A stretch of DNA of 64,000 nt from Nonomuraea aurantiaca (GTDB taxonomy: Bacteria; Actinomycetota; Actinomycetes; Streptosporangiales; Streptosporangiaceae): the NCBI RefSeq assembly GCF_020215705.1, contig NZ_JAIWNB010000001.1, forward strand, positions 682,001 through 746,000, written 5' to 3'. How positions within the stretch are numbered: the first letter of the stretch is position 1; each line of letters opens with the position of its first letter. This document shows, piece after piece, positions 40,523-49,049 of the stretch. The notes below the pieces were generated by a model. That model worked only from the letters and a program-made list of their open reading frames with translations. It was not told the DNA's origin and ran no database searches. Both the position numbers and the translations under genes were made by a program.

Positions 40523-41437
40523 TCAGGTAAGGGCGGGCGTGGCGTACCGCACAGGCGTGAGCCTGTCCAGCGAAACCAGCCGGTAGGTGGTGATCTTCTC
40601 GGCGCAAGCCGTACCACACGGCGCTTGGAACACCGATGGCTCAACCACAACCTCGAACCGGACGTCGCCGCAGCGCACGATGGCTTCGGTGACGTCGCCG
40701 TCCGACCTGGAGGATTCCACGGCCACTGCGCCGACAGAACACTCTCCCGTATGGGTTCGGGCGAAGTGCTCGACGGCTTGCAATGGCTCAGGGATGCCTG
40801 CGCGTCCCCGGTAACGGTCGAGAATGATCTCGCCCGACCGGTACGCGTTAGCCGCTGCGATCGCAGCAGCCTGAGACATGCTGCCGTAGAAAATTCCGTG
40901 TGGCAAGCACACGAGGTTGGCGGCGTAGCGATCGCCGCCAACGTGTGACGTTTCCCATACTCTGTCCGGCCAGCTTTCGGCCAGACTTCGAGCGATGGGC
41001 AGTCCAATGCGGGCGCAACACGCATTGCGCTTGGCGTGCGTGCAGACCAGAAATACCGGCTCGTCTTCAAGTATGCAGGACTCCGGGACCACTCCGGCCA
41101 CCAGCGCGTCCAGGTCAAGATCCTCGGTACCTGCGATGACTCCGCTGGCCAGCCAGGGGTTGGGGCCCGTGGCGTACCCCACTAGCACACGCATGTCCTG
41201 CTCCTGTGGGCGGACCCGCTTGCCGGGGCGGCGGATGAGCTGGGCTCTGATGCCACGTTCTTGGGCTCGGCGCACGAGGGTCGAGATTCTTTCAGGAAGC
41301 TCGAAGGTTTCCAGATGTGACGGCCACGGCCCGTCGTACTCGACGAGTAGCCACAGCCGGGCCCCCACGGTGGCGCTGGCCAGATTCGGCACACCGCCCG
41401 TGTGGCAGCCATCCGGATGCTCGCAGCCCCTGGTCAA
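40523..41437 (-). CDS. Sucrase/ferredoxin-like (thioredoxin-like 2Fe-2S) protein under iron-box control
   Basis: About 304 residues from a TTG at 41437, with GGGGGAGG 5 nt upstream. The family core is C132-THAKRNA-C140 then C141, and VWETSHVGGDRYAANL with H165 and D169, followed by VCLPHGIFYG. In yeast Apd1 the cluster is held by two Cys and two His of an HxGGH motif. Here the second His position is Asp, so the fourth ligand is uncertain. A near-consensus iron box lies 23 bp upstream of the start. The protein is therefore probably made under iron limitation and may act in iron or siderophore reduction (inference). Confidence 0.85.
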   Translation of the reverse strand: MTRGCEHPDGCHTGGVPNLASATVGARLWLLVEYDGPWPSHLETFELPERISTLVRRAQERGIRAQLIRRPGKRVRPQEQDMRVLVGYATGPNPWLASGVIAGTEDLDLDALVAGVVPESCILEDEPVFLVCTHAKRNACCARIGLPIARSLAESWPDRVWETSHVGGDRYAANLVCLPHGIFYGSMSQAAAIAAANAYRSGEIILDRYRGRAGIPEPLQAVEHFARTHTGECSVGAVAVESSRSDGDVTEAIVRCGDVRFEVVVEPSVFQAPCGTACAEKITTYRLVSLDRLTPVRYATPALT

Positions 41438-41459
41438 CGCCCTCCCCCTTACTTACGAA

Positions 41460-41478
41460 TTAGGTAAGACTAACCTAA
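41460..41478. promoter_or_regulatory. Iron box (IdeR/DmdR-type) site
   Basis: TTAGGTAAGACTAACCTAA is a 19-bp near-perfect dyad and matches the actinobacterial DtxR-family iron-box pattern (TTAGGTTAGGCTAACCTAA) at most positions. It lies 23-41 bp upstream of the TTG start of the sucrase/ferredoxin-like gene and just after the glpD stop. Confidence 0.85.
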
Positions 41479-41501
41479 CGGCAAGAGGGATGTGCGGGTT
41501 A

Positions 41502-43067
41502 TCAGGTGAAAGCCGCCCTGGCGGCGGGCAGGGCGGCCGCCCGGTCCTCGGGGACGAGGCCGATCCTGGTCCTGCGGTCGAGCAGGTCGTCCGCGTCGAG
41601 AGCGCCCTCGTGGGCGACGGACCACAGCAGCTCGCCCATGGTGATGCCGAGGCCGACCTCCTGGGGATGCGCCTGGACGAGCTCGTGCACGGCCGCCGCC
41701 TCGACGCCGTAGCGGGCGACCAGCCGCTCGGGCGGGCGGCCCCGGTCCGCGCCCGCCCCGGTCCGCGGGGTCAGGGCGCCGTGATCCCGGACGGCTCCGA
41801 CGAGCGGGATCGACCTGGTACGGCTCCGGCCCGCCGGGAGGTTCCCCACCGAGATCGCTCGATCCACCGCGTCCTCCGCCATCCGCCGGTATGTCGTGAG
41901 CTTGCCGCCCACGACCGTGACGATCCCTTCGCCCGCCGTCTCCCCATCTGCGAACACGGCGTGTCTGCGCGAGACGTCGGCCGTCCGCCCGTCCGCCGCC
42001 AGGAGCGGCCTGAGCCCCGCGTAGGCGCCCGCGACGGCCTCGCGGGCCACTGGTGCCGCCAGAACCGTGTTGAGCACGCTCAGGAGCGTCCTGATGTCCT
42101 CCTCGGGGGCTTCGGGCACGTCGGGGAGGGGGCCGTCGAGGGGCTCGTCGGTCAGGCCCACGTACACACGGCCGTCGGCTTGGGGGAGTACGAGCGCGAA
42201 TCGGTTGCTCTGTCCGGGAATCGGAATGTGCAGTCCGGACAGGAGGCCCGGCAGGGTCCCGGGGCGGAGCACGAGGTGCGTACCGCGTGACGGGCGCAGG
42301 CTCACCCGCGGGTCCAGCAGGCCCGCCCACACGCCCGCGGCGTTGATCACCGTCCTGGCCCGGATACCGAACTCCGCGCCGGTCCGCTCGTCACGGACGT
42401 TGGCGCCCGCGCCGGTCAGCTCCAGGGCGCGGCACTGGGTCAGGATCCGGGCGCCGTACGCCGCCGCCGTCCTGGCTATGGCCACCACCAGCCGGGCGTC
42501 GTCGTACACGCGGCCGTCCCACGACAGCAGGCCGCCTCGCAGGCCGTGCTCGCTCAGCATGGGCGCGAGCGTGTGCGCCCGGGCGGCCGTCAGCCGGGAC
42601 GGGCCGGGCAGCAGCCGGCGCGGCGTGCCGGCGGCGGCGCGCAGCGCGTCGCCGAGCCGGTAGCCGGTCATCAGCAGCTCCGCCCGGGACCTGGAGACCT
42701 CCGGCGTCAGCGGCAGCACGTACGGGTGCGCCTTGACCAGGTGCGGAGCCGTCCGCCGCAGCAGGACGCCGCGCTCGGCCGCGCTCTCGCGGGCCACGCC
42801 CACCTGGCCCCTGGCGAGGTAGCGCAGGCCGCCGTGGATGAGCTTGGAACTGAACCTCGACGTGCCGAAGGCCAGGTCGTGCGCGTCGATCGCCGCCACG
42901 CTGAGACCGCGCGAAGCGGCGTCGAGCGCCGCGCCCGCGCCTGTCGCGCCCAGGCCCACGACCAGCACGTCGACCGTCTCCTCGGCGACCACGGCCAGCT
43001 CGCGGGCTCGTCGCGCGGCGTTCAGCGAGCTGTCCAGGGGTCGCGCGGCGTTCGGCGGGCTATCCAA
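41502..43067 (-). CDS. glpD: Glycerol-3-phosphate dehydrogenase (FAD)
   Basis: About 521 residues from the TTG at 43067, 8 bp inside the end of the TetR frame. The FAD-binding motif is VDVLVVGLGATGAGAALDAA. Family blocks are FSSKLIHGGLRYLARGQ, TVINAAGVWAG, LTDEPLDG and VVGGKLTTYRRMAEDAVD. It oxidises glycerol-3-phosphate to dihydroxyacetone phosphate at the membrane. Residues 6-20 contain a short internal duplication (NAARPLDSSLNAAR). It forms a module with the TetR gene and a divergent FAD-linked oxidase that resembles alkylglycerone-phosphate synthase, so ether-lipid or glycerol metabolism is a reasonable guess. Confidence 0.92.
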   Translation of the reverse strand: MDSPPNAARPLDSSLNAARRARELAVVAEETVDVLVVGLGATGAGAALDAASRGLSVAAIDAHDLAFGTSRFSSKLIHGGLRYLARGQVGVARESAAERGVLLRRTAPHLVKAHPYVLPLTPEVSRSRAELLMTGYRLGDALRAAAGTPRRLLPGPSRLTAARAHTLAPMLSEHGLRGGLLSWDGRVYDDARLVVAIARTAAAYGARILTQCRALELTGAGANVRDERTGAEFGIRARTVINAAGVWAGLLDPRVSLRPSRGTHLVLRPGTLPGLLSGLHIPIPGQSNRFALVLPQADGRVYVGLTDEPLDGPLPDVPEAPEEDIRTLLSVLNTVLAAPVAREAVAGAYAGLRPLLAADGRTADVSRRHAVFADGETAGEGIVTVVGGKLTTYRRMAEDAVDRAISVGNLPAGRSRTRSIPLVGAVRDHGALTPRTGAGADRGRPPERLVARYGVEAAAVHELVQAHPQEVGLGITMGELLWSVAHEGALDADDLLDRRTRIGLVPEDRAAALPAARAAFT

Positions 43068-43569
43068 GGTAGGCCTCCAGCAGGGTGGCGAGTTCGGCGT
43101 CGAGTTCGTCGAGCGTCACGGGGTCGAGCATGGTGGGCGCCGACAGCAGGAACGACTGCGCCACGAGCAGCACCGCCCTGGCCTTGCGGCGGTCGCCGAC
43201 GGCGGCTTCGAGCACGCCGAGCACCGCCTCGTGGGTGGCGCCGCGCCGATCCAGCAGGTACGGCAGCAGCAGCTCCGGGTCCGCTTCCACGATCTTGCGC
43301 CAGAGCGGATGGCCGCGCAGCCGCCGTACCCCTTCGACGACGGCGGCGACCGGGTCCGACAGGTCGAGATCGGTGACGGCCAGCACCCACTCCCGCGTCA
43401 TCAGGTCGGCGACCAGGCTCCGCACGTCGGGCCAGCGGCGATAGAGCGTCATCCGGGACACCCCGGCCCGCCGCGCCACGTCGGTGAGCGTGGTGCGCCG
43501 CACCCCGTAGGCGAGCACGCAGTCGCGGGCCGCGTTCAGCACGCCGTCATTGTGACGAATCGACGTCAT
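43060..43569 (-). CDS. TetR-family regulator of the glpD/FAD-oxidase module
   Basis: A 169-residue protein from the ATG at 43569. The helix-turn-helix is LNAARDCVLAYGVRRTTLTD, then VARRAGVSRMTLYRRWPDVRSLVADLM (in parts: VARRAGVSRMTLYRRW). The C-terminal domain is short and resembles the QacR/TetR_C class. An inverted repeat covers its start codon and that of the divergent FAD oxidase gene. It probably represses itself, glpD and the oxidase. Confidence 0.92.
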   Translation of the reverse strand: MTSIRHNDGVLNAARDCVLAYGVRRTTLTDVARRAGVSRMTLYRRWPDVRSLVADLMTREWVLAVTDLDLSDPVAAVVEGVRRLRGHPLWRKIVEADPELLLPYLLDRRGATHEAVLGVLEAAVGDRRKARAVLLVAQSFLLSAPTMLDPVTLDELDAELATLLEAYLG

Positions 43570-43577
43570 ATGTCACA
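43551..43577. promoter_or_regulatory. Candidate TetR operator between divergent genes
   Basis: TGTGAC (43551-43556) and GTCACA (43572-43577) form a 6-bp inverted repeat with 15 nt between arms, containing GACGTC in its centre. It lies between the TetR ATG (43569-43567) and the FAD oxidase GTG (43586). Confidence 0.5.
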
Positions 43578-43585
43578 GTGTAGAC

Positions 43586-45214
43586 GTGCTGAACGAACCG
43601 ATGCTCTGGTCGGGCTGGGGCGACCCGGCCAAGGCCCGCGAGCTGCCCCCGCAGATCCGCGAGCTGCTCCACGACCTGCTGGGGGTGCACGAGCCGGCCG
43701 CGCCCGCCGCCTCGTTCGAGTCCGTACGGCTGGCGCCCGTCGCGCTCTCGCCCGCGCACCTGGCCGCCCTGGCCGACGTCGTGGGCCACGAACGGGTGCT
43801 GACCTCGCGCGCGGCCCGGATCCGGCACACGCGCGGCAAGTCGACCCCCGACCTGCTGCGGATGCGCGCGGGAGACGGCTCGGCCGCGCCCGACGCCGTG
43901 CTGCTGCCCGGCTCCCACGACGAGGTCGCCGCGCTGCTGCGGCTGTGCGCCGCCGAGCGGATCGCGGTGGTGCCCTTCGGCGGCGGCACCTCCGTGGTGG
44001 GCGGGCTGGTGGCGTCGCGGTCCGGCTTCGCCGGGGTGGTGGCGCTGGATCTGGCCCGGCTCGACCGGCTCGTCTCGGTCGACGCCGAGTCGATGGTCGT
44101 CACCGCCGAGCCGGGACTGCGGGCGCCCGAGGCCGAACGGCTGCTCGAACGGCACGGGCTGACGCTGGGACATTTCCCGCAGTCGTACGAGTACGCCACC
44201 CTGGGCGGTTTCGCGGCGGCCCGGTCCAGCGGGCAGGCTTCGGCCGGTTATGGGCGCTTCGACGACATGGTGGTGGGTCTGACCGTCGCCACCCCCTCGG
44301 GCGACTTGGATCTGGGGCGCGCGCCCAAGTCGGCGGCGGGGCCGGATCTGCGGCAGCTCCTGCTGGGGTCCGAGGGGGTGTTCGGGGTGATCACGGCGCT
44401 GCGGCTGCGGGTGCGGCGGGTGCCGGGGCGGCGGGTGTACGAAGGGTGGCGGTTCGGGTCGTTCCGGGAGGGGACGGCCGCGCTGCGGGTGCTGGCGCAG
44501 GAGGGGCCGCTGCCGACGGTGCTGCGGCTTTCGGACGAGACGGAGACGATGATCGGGCTGGCCCGGCCGGACGACATCGGGGGCGGCTCCAGCGGCTGCC
44601 TGGTGATCGCGGGTTACGAGGGCCCGGCCGAGGAGCTGGTCGAAGGGCCGGTCGAAGGGCCGGGGACGGCTTCCCTGGCGACGTCGGTCGAGGGGCGCAG
44701 GGCCGGGGCCGGGGCGGTGCTGGCGCGGATGGGCGGGGTGCCGCTCGGGACCGAGCCAGGACGGGCGTGGGAGCACGGCCGGTTCTCGGCGCCGTACCTG
44801 CGCGACTCGCTGCTGGCCGTCGGCGCGACCGTGGAGACCGTGGAGACGGCCGGGTTCTGGTCCGCGCTGCCGCGCCTGTACGACGCGGTACGGCTGGCCC
44901 TGCTCGGGGCACTGGAGTCGCCGCTGGTCATGTGCCACATCTCGCACGTGTACGAGACCGGGGCCTCGCTGTACTTCACCGTCGTCGCCGCGCAGAAGGG
45001 CGACCCGGTGGCGCAGTGGGAGCGGGCCAAGGAGGCGGTCAACGCGGCCATCGTGACGGCGGGCGGCACGATCTCGCACCACCACGGCGTGGGCCGCGAC
45101 CACCGCGAGGCGTACGCGGCCGAGCTTGGACCCCTGGGCGTCGACATCCTGCGCGCCGTCAAGGCCCGGCTCGACCCCTCGGGCATCCTGAACCCGGGCA
45201 TCCTGATCCCCTGA
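43586..45214 (+). CDS. FAD-linked oxidase, alkylglycerone-phosphate-synthase-like
   Basis: A 542-residue protein from the GTG at 43586. The FAD-binding PP-loop is VVPFGGGTSVVGGL, and a YATLGGFAAARSSGQASAGYG block follows. A C-terminal catalytic domain has CHISHVYETGASLYFTVV, GGTISHHHGVGRDHREAY and LDPSGILNPGILIP. It resembles alkyldihydroxyacetonephosphate synthase and other ADPS-type FAD oxidases. Divergent from TetR-glpD, it likely belongs to the same glycerol-phosphate-linked pathway. Note the internal repeat EELVEGPVEGPG at about 352-360. Confidence 0.88.
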   Translation: MLNEPMLWSGWGDPAKARELPPQIRELLHDLLGVHEPAAPAASFESVRLAPVALSPAHLAALADVVGHERVLTSRAARIRHTRGKSTPDLLRMRAGDGSAAPDAVLLPGSHDEVAALLRLCAAERIAVVPFGGGTSVVGGLVASRSGFAGVVALDLARLDRLVSVDAESMVVTAEPGLRAPEAERLLERHGLTLGHFPQSYEYATLGGFAAARSSGQASAGYGRFDDMVVGLTVATPSGDLDLGRAPKSAAGPDLRQLLLGSEGVFGVITALRLRVRRVPGRRVYEGWRFGSFREGTAALRVLAQEGPLPTVLRLSDETETMIGLARPDDIGGGSSGCLVIAGYEGPAEELVEGPVEGPGTASLATSVEGRRAGAGAVLARMGGVPLGTEPGRAWEHGRFSAPYLRDSLLAVGATVETVETAGFWSALPRLYDAVRLALLGALESPLVMCHISHVYETGASLYFTVVAAQKGDPVAQWERAKEAVNAAIVTAGGTISHHHGVGRDHREAYAAELGPLGVDILRAVKARLDPSGILNPGILIP

Positions 45215-45256
45215 GACCGACCTGCGGACCTGAGACCGCGGACCTGAGACCGCGGA
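45210..45256. repeat. Tandem copies of the FAD-oxidase stop region
   Basis: CCTGAGACCG, which includes the TGA stop of the FAD-oxidase gene (45212-45214), is repeated at 45229 and 45243 (units 45210-45228, 45229-45242, 45243-45256). Further degenerate GAGCTGRGGTCTG units follow up to the convergent gene at 45285. Confidence 0.75.
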
Positions 45257-45284
45257 GCTGGGGTCTGGAGCTGAGGTCTGGTGG

Positions 45285-45695
45285 TCAGTCCGGTGGGTCG
45301 ACCGAGGCGGCCTCCGTCATGGCCGCCGCCGCTTCCCCATAGCGCTGCTGGGCCTCGTACACGTCGGACAGGCACGCCAGCGCGACGATCAGCGGCGCGC
45401 CACCCGTCGGACGGCAGAGCTCGACGGCCTCCTCGGCGTGCGGCAGCGCCTCCGCGGCCCGGCCGCGCTTCAGCAGCAGCTTGGCGGCGGCCAGCAGGCA
45501 GCGGGCGAGCAGCACCGTGTGCTCGTCGGGGTCCGCGGCGGCCAGCTCCCGGCTGAGCCCGATCGCCTGGTGGACCCTGTCGAGCGCCCCACCACCCCAG
45601 CGCGACCGTCTGCCGGCGTACGCCAGCAGACCCTCTACGGCGGCCACCCCCGCGGTGCCCCTCCGGGTGGCGTCGTCTGAACCGTTCCGGGCCAT
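45285..45695 (-). CDS. Small TPR-like protein
   Basis: A 136-residue protein. Two TPR-like helical pairs can be seen at about 65-130 (VLLARCLLAAAKLLLKRGRA and ALPHAEEAVELCR; IVALACLSDVYEAQQRYGEA and AAAMTEAASVDP). Residues 1-30 are basic and Gly-rich. It probably binds another protein. No ribosome binding site is obvious, and no partner is adjacent. Confidence 0.75.
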   Translation of the reverse strand: MARNGSDDATRRGTAGVAAVEGLLAYAGRRSRWGGGALDRVHQAIGLSRELAAADPDEHTVLLARCLLAAAKLLLKRGRAAEALPHAEEAVELCRPTGGAPLIVALACLSDVYEAQQRYGEAAAAMTEAASVDPPD

Positions 45696-45841
45696 GGCAG
45701 CCCCCCTCGCGGCGACGAACCGCTTGCTTGGGGCGTGAGGCTACACCATCGCGAACCGATTGTGTTCCCAACGGCACGCTCCGTTCGGACGCGCTTCGGG
45801 AAGGGGGTGCGGCTTCGGGAAGATCGCGGAAAGATGGGGTC

Positions 45842-47329
45842 ATGGTGGAAGTCGCGGCTGAGCGTGGAAAGCAGCTCTCCTCCCGGGTGTCGGAGGAAGG
45901 CGCGGGGTGGGCCTGTCAGCGGATCGGCACGTTCAACGCCCTGAGGCCCGACAACAAGGGGTTCACCTGGCTCAGCCCGCGCACGCTGTGGCACTCGCGC
46001 AACCAGATCGTCGCCGGGCTCTTCGGCGACCCGTCCGGGAAGGTGCGCCGCAGGTGGGTCGCCGAGCAGGAGGCCCGTGGCGCCGACCCGGACTTCCGCG
46101 TCAAGCCGGAGGTGGGGGAGAGCTTCAGCTTCCTGCTGCTCGGCGACACCGGCGAGGGCGACGCCTCCCAGTACGCGGTCGTGCCCGGCCTGCTCAAGGT
46201 GGGCGAAGGCACCTCCTTCGCGGTCATCGCCAGCGACGTGCTCTATCCGGCCGGGTCCGGCAACGAGTACGAGAACAAGTTCTTCCGCCCGTACAAGGAC
46301 TATGACGCGCCGATCTACGCGATCCCCGGCAACCACGACTGGTACGACGGGCTCGGCGGTTTCATGCGCGTGTTCTGCGACGCCCCGCCGCTGCCGGCCA
46401 AGCGGGATGCCGGGTTACGCGGCCTGCTCTGGCGCAGGTCGGAGACGATCGACGAGCGGCGTCTGGCCGAGGCCCGCGCGTTCAGGGACCGTCCGGCGCA
46501 GCGGGCCGCGCAGCCGGGCCCGTACTGGGCGATCGAGACCCCCAGCCTGCTCATCGTGGGCGTCGACACCGGCATCCAGGGGGAGATCGACGCCCAGCAG
46601 ACCGCATGGCTGCGGCGCACCTCCCTGGACCCGCGCCCGAAGATCCTCGTCACCGGCAAGCCGATCTACACGCGCAACGACTACAAGCCGTCCCCGCTGG
46701 AGGGCGGCGGCACGATCGACGACATCATCCGCGCCCCCGAACACCGTTACGTGGCCGCCATCGGCGGCGACGTGCACAACTACCAGCGCTATCCCGTCAG
46801 GGTGGGCGACCGGGTGATCCAGTACATCGTCTCCGGAGGCGGGGGCGCGTTCATGCACGCCACCCACACCACCCGCCGGGTGGACGTGGCGGGCGTGCAC
46901 GAGGACGACTTCAAGTGCTACCCCCTGCGCGGCGACTCGCTGTCCTTCTACAGCCAGCTGTACGCCAAGCGGCTCCGGATGAAGTGGATCTACCTCACCC
47001 CGGCCGAGGCCGCCTGCATCATGGCGGACCAGATCAAGAACACCCCGGTACGTCCCATCGAGAGCCCTGTCAAGATCACTCGGCGGATGAGGTGGGCGGC
47101 CCGGCTGCTCGGGGCCTGGCCGATGCCGCTCCGGCTGCCCGTGGGCACGGTCTTCCACCGCTACCTCTCCGAGCTGTCCGACTGGGACACACCACCGTTC
47201 TTCAAGCAGTTCCTGCATCTTTCGGTCACGCCCGACCTGCTCACGGTGCGCTGCTTCGCCGCCACCGGTTGCCTGCCGCAGGAGGTGGACCCGCCGATGG
47301 AGGACGAGGTGCACATCAGTTTGTCGTAG
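45842..47329 (+). CDS. Calcineurin-like metallophosphoesterase
   Basis: A 495-residue protein from the ATG at 45842. Metal-binding blocks are FLLLGDTGEGD, the DVLYPAGSGNEYE region, YAIPGNHDWYDGLGG, and AIGGDVHNYQRYPVRVGDRV followed by YIVSGGGGAFMHATH. The N-terminal 95 residues and C-terminal 150 residues extend beyond the catalytic core and lack a clear fold assignment. No signal peptide is seen. It acts on a phosphoester not identified here. The family is common in actinomycetes and cyanobacteria. Confidence 0.88.
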   Translation: MVEVAAERGKQLSSRVSEEGAGWACQRIGTFNALRPDNKGFTWLSPRTLWHSRNQIVAGLFGDPSGKVRRRWVAEQEARGADPDFRVKPEVGESFSFLLLGDTGEGDASQYAVVPGLLKVGEGTSFAVIASDVLYPAGSGNEYENKFFRPYKDYDAPIYAIPGNHDWYDGLGGFMRVFCDAPPLPAKRDAGLRGLLWRRSETIDERRLAEARAFRDRPAQRAAQPGPYWAIETPSLLIVGVDTGIQGEIDAQQTAWLRRTSLDPRPKILVTGKPIYTRNDYKPSPLEGGGTIDDIIRAPEHRYVAAIGGDVHNYQRYPVRVGDRVIQYIVSGGGGAFMHATHTTRRVDVAGVHEDDFKCYPLRGDSLSFYSQLYAKRLRMKWIYLTPAEAACIMADQIKNTPVRPIESPVKITRRMRWAARLLGAWPMPLRLPVGTVFHRYLSELSDWDTPPFFKQFLHLSVTPDLLTVRCFAATGCLPQEVDPPMEDEVHISLS

Positions 47330-47350
47330 TCACCTGGCACTCTGGACGGC

Positions 47351-48916
47351 GTGCACGTAGTGGTGACAGACGGGACGATCCTGCCGGTCGGTGGTCCGGC
47401 TCGCCGGGTCGACGACCTGGCGCGGGCCGTGCGCGAGCTCGAAGCCGAGCGGCCGCGCTGGGTCTGGGCGGACGCCCGCGAGGTCTATCCGCTCCTGCTG
47501 GCCAAGGGCGTGCGGGTGGCACGCTGCCACGACGTGACGCTCACCGAGGGGCTGCTGCTGGCGTACGAGGGACGATACGGCCAGCCGCGCTCGGCCAAGG
47601 CCGCCCACGCCAGGCTGCACGGCCTGCCGGTGCCCGACGACCGGCCCAGCATGCCCGACACCCTGTTCGCGCCCGAGCCGCTCGGCGCTGAGGCGGTGGC
47701 GGAGGTGCTGGCCGACCAGCTGCGCCGGATCGAGGCGCTGCCGGAGCCGGGCCGGTTCCGGCTGCTGGTGGCGGCCGAGTCGGCGGGCGCGCTGATCGCC
47801 GCCGAGATGGGCCACGACGGCATGCCATGGCGCCGGGACGTACACGACGCCCTGCTCACCGAGCTGCTCGGCCCGCGCCCGGTGCACGGCATGCGGCCGG
47901 CCAAGCTCCAGGCGCTGGCCGACGAGGTGTCGGCGGCGTTCGGGCATCCGGTCAATCCCGACTCGGTGCAGCAGCTGATCAAGGCGTTCAAGGGGGCGGG
48001 CGTCGCGCTCAAGACCACCCGGTCGTGGGAGCTCAAGCAGCTCGACCACCCGGCGATCGCGCCGCTGCTCGCCTACAAGGAGCTGGCCAGGCTCTACAGC
48101 TTCCACGGGTGGGTCTGGGCCGACCAGTGGGTGCGCGACGGGCGCTTCCGCGCCGAATACGTGGTGGCCGGCGTGGTGTCGGGGCGGTGGGCCACCGACG
48201 GCGGCGGCGCGCTGCAGATCCCCAAGGTGATGCGCCGCGTGGTGGTCGCCGACGACGGCTGGACCCTGATCGTGGCCGACGCCGCCCAGCTGGAGCCGCG
48301 GGTGCTGGCCGCGATGGCCGCCGACGGGGGGCTGGCGCGGGCGGCGGGCGAGATCGACCTGTACTCGGCGCTGGCCAAGTCGTTCGGGGGCGAGCGCGCC
48401 AACGCCAAGATCGCGATGCTGTCCGCCATGTACGGCGGCACCAGCGGTGACGCCTCCAAGCTGCTGGCGGTGATGCGGCAGCGCTTCCCCAAGGCCTACC
48501 AGTTCGTCGAGGACGCGGCCAAGGCGGGAGAGGAGGGGCGGCTGGTGCGCTCCTGGCTCGGCCGCACCAGCCCGCCGCCGTCCGAGGGGTGGAAGTCCCT
48601 CGTGTCGGGGCCCGAGGGGAGCCGGGCGATCCGGGATCGGGGGCGGTTCACCCGCAACTTCGTCGTGCAGGCCACCGCCGCCGAGTGGGCGCTGGTGCTG
48701 ATGGCGGTGCTGCGGGGGCGGTTGTCCGGCCCGGCCAGGCTGGTGTTCTTCCAGCACGACGAGATCATGGTGCACTGCCCGCTCGACCAGGCAGAAGAGG
48801 TGATGGCCGCGGTGACGGAGTCGGCCGCCGAGGCCAGCCGCCTGCTGTTCGGGGGGACGCCGGTACGGTTCCCGATGGAGGCGGTCGCGGTCTCCTGCTA
48901 CGCCGACGCGAAGTGA
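47351..48916 (+). CDS. Family A DNA polymerase-like protein
   Basis: A 521-residue protein from the GTG at 47351. The polymerase palm motifs are motif A VADAAQLEPRVLAAMAA, motif B RANAKIAMLSAMYGGTSGDA and motif C FFQHDEIMVHCPLDQAEEV. RFTRNFVVQATAAEWALVLM precedes motif C. The N-terminal 180 residues have the length of the 3'-5' exonuclease domain, but I do not see its DxE metal-binding signature. It is shorter than PolA (about 900 residues) and is the type annotated in actinomycetes as bifunctional 3'-5' exonuclease/DNA polymerase. A role in repair is assumed. Confidence 0.88.
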   Translation: MHVVVTDGTILPVGGPARRVDDLARAVRELEAERPRWVWADAREVYPLLLAKGVRVARCHDVTLTEGLLLAYEGRYGQPRSAKAAHARLHGLPVPDDRPSMPDTLFAPEPLGAEAVAEVLADQLRRIEALPEPGRFRLLVAAESAGALIAAEMGHDGMPWRRDVHDALLTELLGPRPVHGMRPAKLQALADEVSAAFGHPVNPDSVQQLIKAFKGAGVALKTTRSWELKQLDHPAIAPLLAYKELARLYSFHGWVWADQWVRDGRFRAEYVVAGVVSGRWATDGGGALQIPKVMRRVVVADDGWTLIVADAAQLEPRVLAAMAADGGLARAAGEIDLYSALAKSFGGERANAKIAMLSAMYGGTSGDASKLLAVMRQRFPKAYQFVEDAAKAGEEGRLVRSWLGRTSPPPSEGWKSLVSGPEGSRAIRDRGRFTRNFVVQATAAEWALVLMAVLRGRLSGPARLVFFQHDEIMVHCPLDQAEEVMAAVTESAAEASRLLFGGTPVRFPMEAVAVSCYADAK

Positions 48917-48924
48917 CTTCGCGC

Positions 48925-49049
48925 ATGTCTGGTGGCGGCTGACTGTCCGGACGTCTGTGGGCGGCAGATTCCGCGGGCGTCGGGTGGCGGTTTCGCGGGG
49001 CGTCGGATGCGGGTTGCGCGGGGCGTCAGGAGGCGGCTGATTCCGCGGG
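48925..49049. repeat. Five-unit tandem array ending in the MFS stop codon
   Basis: Units at 48925-48950, 48951-48977, 48978-49000, 49001-49023 and 49024-49049 share CGTCNGGNGGCGG and a following TTCCGCGGG. The last unit contains the stop codon of the minus-strand MFS gene (49026-49028). The array fills the whole gap between two convergent genes. Confidence 0.8.

Noticed and set aside
45300..45843. Plus-strand frames opposite the small TPR gene as an N-terminal extension of the metallophosphoesterase
   Set aside because: The frame is open upstream to 45728, but no homologous or domain-like sequence precedes the ATG at 45842.
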